In this document: in pieces, positions 6,546 through 9,583 of the stretch | Numbering within the stretch: position 1 is the first letter of the stretch | How the letters are laid out: every line of letters begins with the position of its first letter | Source of the DNA: an uncultured bacterium | GTDB taxonomy: Bacteria; Bacteroidota; Bacteroidia; Sphingobacteriales; Sphingobacteriaceae | Length of the DNA stretch: 9,583 nt | Direction: 5' to 3' | Assembly (NCBI GenBank): GCA_903958995.1 | Contig: CAJBVG010000211.1 | Coordinates: 1 to 9,583 of the forward strand | Translations under genes and position numbers: made by a program | Notes under the pieces: model-generated | What the model was told of the DNA's origin: nothing | What the model saw: only the letters and a program-made list of their open reading frames with translations | Databases searched by the model: none

Positions 6546-6553
6546 CAAAGATA
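6546..6553 (-). promoter_or_regulatory. -7 element almost touching the start codon (possible leaderless mRNA)
   Basis: The minus strand reads TATCTTTG then CCGC then ATG. This is a full match to the Bacteroidota TAnnTTTG box, four bases before the start codon. Transcription would begin at or within a few bases of the ATG, leaving essentially no leader. I see no TTG at the -33 position. Confidence 0.5.
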
Positions 6554-7020
6554 GGTACTAGAATTGAGATTTTAGATATGAGATATAGGACATGGGACTT
6601 ATGACATGGGATGCTAGACTAGATTAATATGTTAATATGTTAATGGGAGAATATGTTAATGGACACTGGACAAGATTAATATGTTAATGAGGGAATGTGT
6701 TAATATGTTAATGGACTTGGGACATGAGACACTGGACAAGACCAATATGTTAATATGTTAATGGGAGAATATGTTAATGTACTCTGGACACTGGAAAAAA
6801 GACTTGGGACATGAGACACTGGACAGTAGACTCTGGACAAGAGACGCTGGACTCTGAAAACTAAACAAGATTAATATGCCAATGGAAAGGGACACAAGAT
6901 TTAGAATTTAGAATTTAGAATTTAGAATTTAGAATTTAAAATTTAAAAATCGGGATTTAGAATTTAGAATTTGAAAATCGGGATTTGAAATCGGGACAGT
7001 GCATCTACCAATTCCTATTT
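6554..7020. repeat. 467-bp intergenic block of dispersed and tandem short repeats
   Basis: No convincing open frame on either strand. A 36-base word starting AATATGTTAATATG is present identically at 6626-6661 and 6744-6779, and with one mismatch at 17-52. A 25-base word starting GACTTGGGACATGAG is identical at 6714-6738 and 6801-6825, with looser relatives (GACACTGGACAAG and similar) between. At 6900-6934 the heptamer TTTAGAA is repeated five times, then two TTTAAAA variants and further copies to 6969. From 6947 to 6996 the word AATCGGGA appears three times. The element GAATTGAGATTTTAGA at 6561-6576 recurs inverted at 9549-9564. It looks like recombining or slipping spacer DNA rather than a gene. 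Confidence 0.85.
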
Positions 7021-7305
7021 CTAATATCTTTTTATGAGTTTTTGAGTAATTTTCGGATACTTTTTCAAATTTTCAATATACTCTCTACTCTTCATCCTTT
7101 TTATATGATTCTCAATTTTTCTTGCTACAAAAATATTTTCCGTTTCAATTAAATGATAGAGTATCCAATCATCAGTTTGTGTAGTGTAACTAGATTTGAA
7201 CTCTTTTTCTCGATGATATTTGATTCGTTGATCAAAATCTTTTGTACTACCAATGTAATACTTATCTAATTCTTTGGAATATAATATATATACAAACCCA
7301 CTCAT
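7021..7305 (-). CDS. single-domain GIY-YIG nuclease family protein
   Basis: A 94-residue protein consisting only of a GIY-YIG domain, as in the UvrC N-terminus and UPF0213 proteins. The two motif strands are VYILYS (5-10) and YYIGST (16-21). The catalytic-type Arg27 is in FDQRIKYH, and Glu65 is in KIENHIKRMKS. Relatives cut DNA, with Arg and Glu plus a metal ion in the active site. The substrate of the small Bacteroidota versions is not established. The start is set by an ATG 29 bases below the tRNA-Leu(CAA) terminator; no promoter fits in that gap, so expression depends on read-through or an unrecognised site. It is isolated and bordered on its 3' side by the repeat block, consistent with a mobile or horizontally moved cassette, which is inference. 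Confidence 0.85.
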   Translation of the reverse strand: MSGFVYILYSKELDKYYIGSTKDFDQRIKYHREKEFKSSYTTQTDDWILYHLIETENIFVARKIENHIKRMKSREYIENLKKYPKITQKLIKRY

Positions 7306-7333
7306 CCCTCTATTGTATAATTTTTCAAAATAA

Positions 7334-7360
7334 AAAAAGGGAAGCTATGCTTCCCTTTTT
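7334..7360 (-). terminator. intrinsic terminator after tRNA-Leu(CAA)
   Basis: A perfect 12-bp stem AAAAAGGGAAGC/GCTTCCCTTTTT with a 3-base loop, flanked by A- and T-runs. It begins four bases after the tRNA 3' end. Being symmetric, it can act in both directions. Confidence 0.9.
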
Positions 7361-7364
7361 AAAG

Positions 7365-7444
7365 TACCCAGCGCCGGAGTCGAACCGGCACGGTTTCCCA
7401 CAGGTGTTTGAGACCAGCGCGTCTACCAATTCCGCCAGCTGGGC
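7365..7444 (-). tRNA. tRNA-Leu, anticodon CAA
   Basis: On the minus strand the acceptor arms GCCCAGC and GCTGGGT pair with one terminal G-U, followed by discriminator A and no encoded CCA. The D-arm is GCG/CGC, the anticodon loop CTCAAAC gives anticodon CAA for UUG codons, there is a class II variable arm, and the T-arm is GCCGG/CCGGC with loop TTCGACT. The anticodon stem CTGGT/ACCTG has one U-U mismatch at the second pair. No own promoter is seen upstream, where two truncated copies of its 5' part lie; it may be cotranscribed with rseP-hscB. Confidence 0.93.
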
Positions 7445-7462
7445 ATACTTTTTTTTATTTAT

Positions 7463-7508
7463 CCAGCGCGTCTAACATCCCGATGGCTATCGGGACCGCC
7501 AGCTGGGC
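7463..7508 (-). pseudogene. truncated tRNA-Leu 5' fragment with a hairpin in the D-loop, copy 1
   Basis: CCAGCGCGTCTA (7463-7474) and CCGCCAGCTGGGC (7496-7508) are identical to the intact tRNA at 7414-7425 and 7432-7444. The six D-loop bases CCAATT between them are replaced by 21 bases holding the hairpin TCCCGAT-GGCT-ATCGGGA (7478-7495). The anticodon, variable and T arms and the 3' acceptor strand are missing, so no tRNA can form. Confidence 0.85.
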
Positions 7509-7526
7509 ATACTTTTTTTTATTTAT

Positions 7527-7572
7527 CCAGCGCGTCTAACATCCCGATGGCTATCGGGACCGCCAGCTGGGC
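7527..7572 (-). pseudogene. truncated tRNA-Leu 5' fragment with a hairpin in the D-loop, copy 2
   Basis: Identical to the fragment 64 bases lower, with the hairpin at 7542-7559. The tRNA-like 5' end (7572) is 15 bases past the hscB stop codon, so hscB transcripts would run into it. Confidence 0.85.
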
Positions 7573-7587
7573 ATTGATTTGTCTAAA

Positions 7588-8106
7588 TCAGGTCGCAAAC
7601 TTATTCAAACTATCTTTAATTCGCAACAAATATTTTTTTCTGTACCAAAGGTCCTTTATAGTCAGCAGTATACTCGAATCATTTGCTGCATCATACTGCT
7701 TAGCAAGTGAGCTTATTTGATCAAGCAGGTCATTTTCGATGATAGATGCTTGATTTTTCAATGCAATCAACTTATCGGGATTGGGTTCGAATTCGAGTTC
7801 CATAATCTCTTCGTTGATATCCATCATCTCCATTAAAAACTCTGGAGGCAAGCTATATTTTTCATCGTCGGTAAGAACCTTATTAAGTTTTAATAGGTAC
7901 TCTAATCGGGTATTCAATGATTTTAAAACGAAGTATGCTTTGTTATTATACGTAGAGAGTTCCAACATTTTTTGCTGTTCATCTTCTGATTTCAGTGCAT
8001 GAAAATCGGGATGAAAATCTTTACTGTGTTGATAGAATAGCTTTTTCAGCAATTCCTCATCAATAAAGAAAGCAGGTTGAATAGTATAAAACTCGAAATA
8101 ATTCAT
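7588..8106 (-). CDS. hscB: Fe-S cluster assembly co-chaperone HscB (J-domain protein)
   Basis: Brings the Fe-S scaffold protein IscU to an Hsp70 and stimulates its ATPase. The N-terminal J-domain has the invariant HPD at residues 32-34 in KDFHPDFH. The C-terminal helical domain contains LPPEFLMEMM at 86-95, the HscB hallmark that follows the linker and helps form the scaffold-binding face. Its 172 residues match E. coli HscB (171). The zinc-binding cysteines found at the N-terminus of some eukaryotic and bacterial homologues are absent. The ATG lies 13 bases after the rseP stop, so the two are likely cotranscribed. The stop codon is inside a small inverted repeat (TGATTT/AAATCA, 7575-7590). 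A generic J-domain protein is the only alternative, less likely given the second motif. Confidence 0.92.
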   Translation of the reverse strand: MNYFEFYTIQPAFFIDEELLKKLFYQHSKDFHPDFHALKSEDEQQKMLELSTYNNKAYFVLKSLNTRLEYLLKLNKVLTDDEKYSLPPEFLMEMMDINEEIMELEFEPNPDKLIALKNQASIIENDLLDQISSLAKQYDAANDSSILLTIKDLWYRKKYLLRIKDSLNKFAT

Positions 8107-8119
8107 TGAAGTACTTTAC

Positions 8120-9445
8120 TTACTTAACAAACAATTTCCACAAATCGTTTCCGAAAGCAAAAACCATTAAAGCAATTAAGATAAAGAAACCTACCATTTG
8201 AGCACGCTCCATAAATTTATCGCTTAGTGGTCTTCCTATAGCCATTTCGATTAATAAAAACACTGAATGACCACCATCTAAAGCTGGTATCGGTAAAATG
8301 TTCATAAAAGCTAAGATCATTGACAATACTCCGGTTAGTGTCCAGAATTTTATCCAATTAAATGTTGATCCATATATTGATGCAATTCCGATTGGACCTT
8401 GAATCGCTTTAGTAGCCTTCACTTCTCCTTTTACTACTTTAGCCAAACCTTTAACATTATCTGTTAATGTAGTCCATGCTTTGTTAATACCGATAGGTAG
8501 TGCTTCAAAGAATCCATAATCAATATGTTTCATTGAGAATTCAATCTTCGGCGCAAAACCGATAGTGCCATCTTCTGAAACTTGAGTTGGAATAGCTACT
8601 GTATCTGTACCTCTTAGTACTTTAAAATTGATTTCTTTTGATTTGTTGTTTTGTAAAAATACACGCAATTCATCCATATACATTACTGACGTATCGCCTA
8701 CTGCAATTAGATGATCCCCTTTTTTGAGTCCAGCTTTTTCTGCATTATTATTCGGGATAATGCTGTCGATAACTGCCAATGTACGCGGTAAATCATCAAT
8801 GTAATTACTTCTTCCTTTATCAGATATTTTCTCAATAAAATTAGATGGAATTCTAATTTTTATAGTTTCATTATCTCTAAAAACATCTAAGACTCCAGAA
8901 CCTAAAACAATTTCTGTACTCCACAAATCACTATATTTTTCAAGGGGTTTGCCATTGATAGCCATTACCTTATCCCCTGTTTTTAGTCCAATTTCTTGCG
9001 CTAAATCATAGGCTACAATACCATATTTAGCTTCGGCATTTGGGATATAATTATCGCCATAACTAAAAGTAAGCATCCAAAAAATGAATGCACCTAAAAT
9101 TACGTTAACAGTAACACCACCAAGCATTACGATTAATCGTTGCCAAGCTGGTTTAGAACGAAATTCCCATTCTTGTGCTGGCTGTTTTAATTGCTCAGTA
9201 TCCATTGACTCATCAATCATACCGGCAATTTTTACGTAACCACCAAGTGGTAACCAACCTAATCCGTATTCAGTATCTCCTACTTTAAAGCTGAAGAATT
9301 TAAATCCCCATGCATCAAAGAATAAATAAAATTTCTCTACTTTAATTCCAAACGCTCTTGCAGCAAGAAAATGCCCAAGTTCATGCAAAATCACCAAAAT
9401 CGATAAGCCCGCAATAAGTTGGGCTGCCATAATTAATCCATTCAT
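8120..9445 (-). CDS. rseP: RseP-type site-2 intramembrane zinc metalloprotease
   Basis: Cleaves membrane-embedded substrates such as anti-sigma factors or signal-peptide remnants inside the inner membrane. The active site HELGH (21-25) lies in the first membrane helix. The third zinc ligand, Asp390, lies in NILPIPALDGG (382-392) within a C-terminal helix. Two PDZ domains are visible, about 137-200 (GIVAYDLAQEIGLKTGDKVMAING) and about 222-300 (VIDSIIPNNNAEKAGLKKGD), as in E. coli RseP. A central GPIGIA (350-355) precedes the third helix, and a last hydrophobic helix occupies about 416-432. Length 441 against 450 in E. coli. The start at 9443-9445 puts HELGH at the usual distance from the N-terminus. 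It heads the rseP-hscB pair. Confidence 0.97.
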   Translation of the reverse strand: MNGLIMAAQLIAGLSILVILHELGHFLAARAFGIKVEKFYLFFDAWGFKFFSFKVGDTEYGLGWLPLGGYVKIAGMIDESMDTEQLKQPAQEWEFRSKPAWQRLIVMLGGVTVNVILGAFIFWMLTFSYGDNYIPNAEAKYGIVAYDLAQEIGLKTGDKVMAINGKPLEKYSDLWSTEIVLGSGVLDVFRDNETIKIRIPSNFIEKISDKGRSNYIDDLPRTLAVIDSIIPNNNAEKAGLKKGDHLIAVGDTSVMYMDELRVFLQNNKSKEINFKVLRGTDTVAIPTQVSEDGTIGFAPKIEFSMKHIDYGFFEALPIGINKAWTTLTDNVKGLAKVVKGEVKATKAIQGPIGIASIYGSTFNWIKFWTLTGVLSMILAFMNILPIPALDGGHSVFLLIEMAIGRPLSDKFMERAQMVGFFILIALMVFAFGNDLWKLFVK

Positions 9446-9583
9446 ATCTATAGTTCTAAGTATTGAGATGTTAGATATTAGAAACTCAATATCTGCTCAA
9501 TTCCTATTTTTTTTTATTTTCTATTATAAAACTCGCAATCAAACTATTTCTAAAATCTCAATTCTCAATTCTGGGAACTAAAC
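9446..9583. other. rseP leader and upstream spacer
   Basis: No gene is seen in these 138 bases. There is a 7-bp inverted repeat AGATATT/AATATCT (9473-9479, 9488-9494), a run of nine T at 9507-9515, and the inverted copy (9549-9564) of a 16-base word found at 6561-6576. The region may hold the rseP promoter listed separately; the upstream neighbour lies outside the window. Confidence 0.6.
9540..9568 (-). promoter_or_regulatory. weak candidate promoter of rseP-hscB
   Basis: On the minus strand TTG (9568-9566) is followed after 19 bases by TAGTTTG, a -7 box one base short of TAnnTTTG. It would give a leader of about 90 bases. In an A/T-rich spacer such a match can occur by chance. Confidence 0.25.

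Larger units (their letters stand above)
7441..7574. repeat. two identical 64-bp tandem units derived from the tRNA-Leu(CAA) 5' region
   Basis: Units 7441-7504 and 7505-7568 are identical at every base, including a run of eight T, and the first six bases of a third copy follow (7569-7574). Each unit contains the tRNA-Leu acceptor 5' strand, the D-stem and the beginning of the anticodon stem, plus an A/T-rich spacer of about 18 bases. Exact identity points to a recent duplication or active homogenisation. Confidence 0.95.

Noticed and set aside
6626..6825. CRISPR array in the repeat block
   Set aside because: Repeats are few, of several kinds and unevenly spaced, without uniform unique spacers, and no cas genes are present.
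6554..7020. Insertion sequence remnant
   Set aside because: There is no transposase-like frame, no terminal inverted repeats bounding the block and no target duplication that I can see.
7242..7475. 77-codon plus-strand open frame over the tRNA-Leu(CAA) and GIY-YIG start
   Set aside because: It overlaps an intact tRNA, a terminator and a real gene on the other strand, and has no recognisable domain.
7441..7574. CRISPR array or functional tRNA array next to tRNA-Leu(CAA)
   Set aside because: The 64-bp units are identical throughout, with no variable spacers, and each fragment lacks the anticodon, T-arm and 3' acceptor strand.
7365..7574. Attachment site of an integrated element at tRNA-Leu(CAA)
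   Set aside because: Integrases usually duplicate the tRNA 3' end; here only the 5' part is repeated, the copies are adjacent, and no integrase is in the window.

Overview
The window reads as chromosomal DNA of a member of the Bacteroidota. It has low GC by eye and compact A/T-rich leaders without clear Shine-Dalgarno sites. Several -7 elements match the Bacteroidota form TAnnTTTG (TACCTTTG or TATCTTTG). The proteins are typical of the phylum: a short AMP nucleosidase, ClpP with an N-terminal extension, and a trigger factor carrying GFRPGMVP. Genus is not determined. The word-like intergenic repeats remind me of Sphingobacteriales or Chitinophagales genomes, but that is an impression. Every gene I accept lies on the minus strand, so transcription runs from high to low coordinates.

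Layout in transcription order. (1) 9446-9583 is the leader of rseP, the site-2-type membrane zinc protease (8120-9445). It is followed 13 bases later by hscB, the J-domain co-chaperone of Fe-S assembly (7588-8106). (2) Below hscB lie two identical 64-bp tandem units built from the 5' part of the adjacent tRNA-Leu(CAA) gene, with a hairpin in place of the D-loop bases. The intact tRNA-Leu(CAA) (7365-7444) and a strong hairpin terminator follow. (3) A single-domain GIY-YIG protein (7021-7305) sits next to about 470 bp of non-coding DNA made of dispersed and tandem short repeats (6554-7020). (4) A two-gene unit follows. It encodes a single-pass membrane protein of unknown function (5678-6541), with a -7 element almost touching its start codon, and a cytoplasmic-looking helical-backbone metal receptor (4875-5678). 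Stop and start overlap by one base. (5) tRNA-Leu(UAG) (4693-4774) has its own -7 element and terminator. Just past it is a 99-base stretch that can fold into several helices and shares words with the tRNA. (6) The protein-quality-control block comes next: tig (3095-4444), clpP (2178-2882), clpX (935-2173), then the AMP nucleosidase gene (95-865). The last gene's stop codon is overlapped by a perfect 35-bp inverted repeat.

Working together: trigger factor meets nascent chains at the ribosome, and ClpXP degrades tagged or damaged proteins. RseP cleaves membrane-embedded substrates. HscB delivers the Fe-S scaffold to its Hsp70 partner. AMP nucleosidase adjusts the AMP and adenine pools. These are ordinary housekeeping genes. 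The unusual material is between genes: the tRNA-derived tandem units, the multi-helix element beside tRNA-Leu(UAG), and an intergenic repeat vocabulary with one 36-bp word present three times plus an inverted copy. I see no phage, toxin-antitoxin, CRISPR or defence system.
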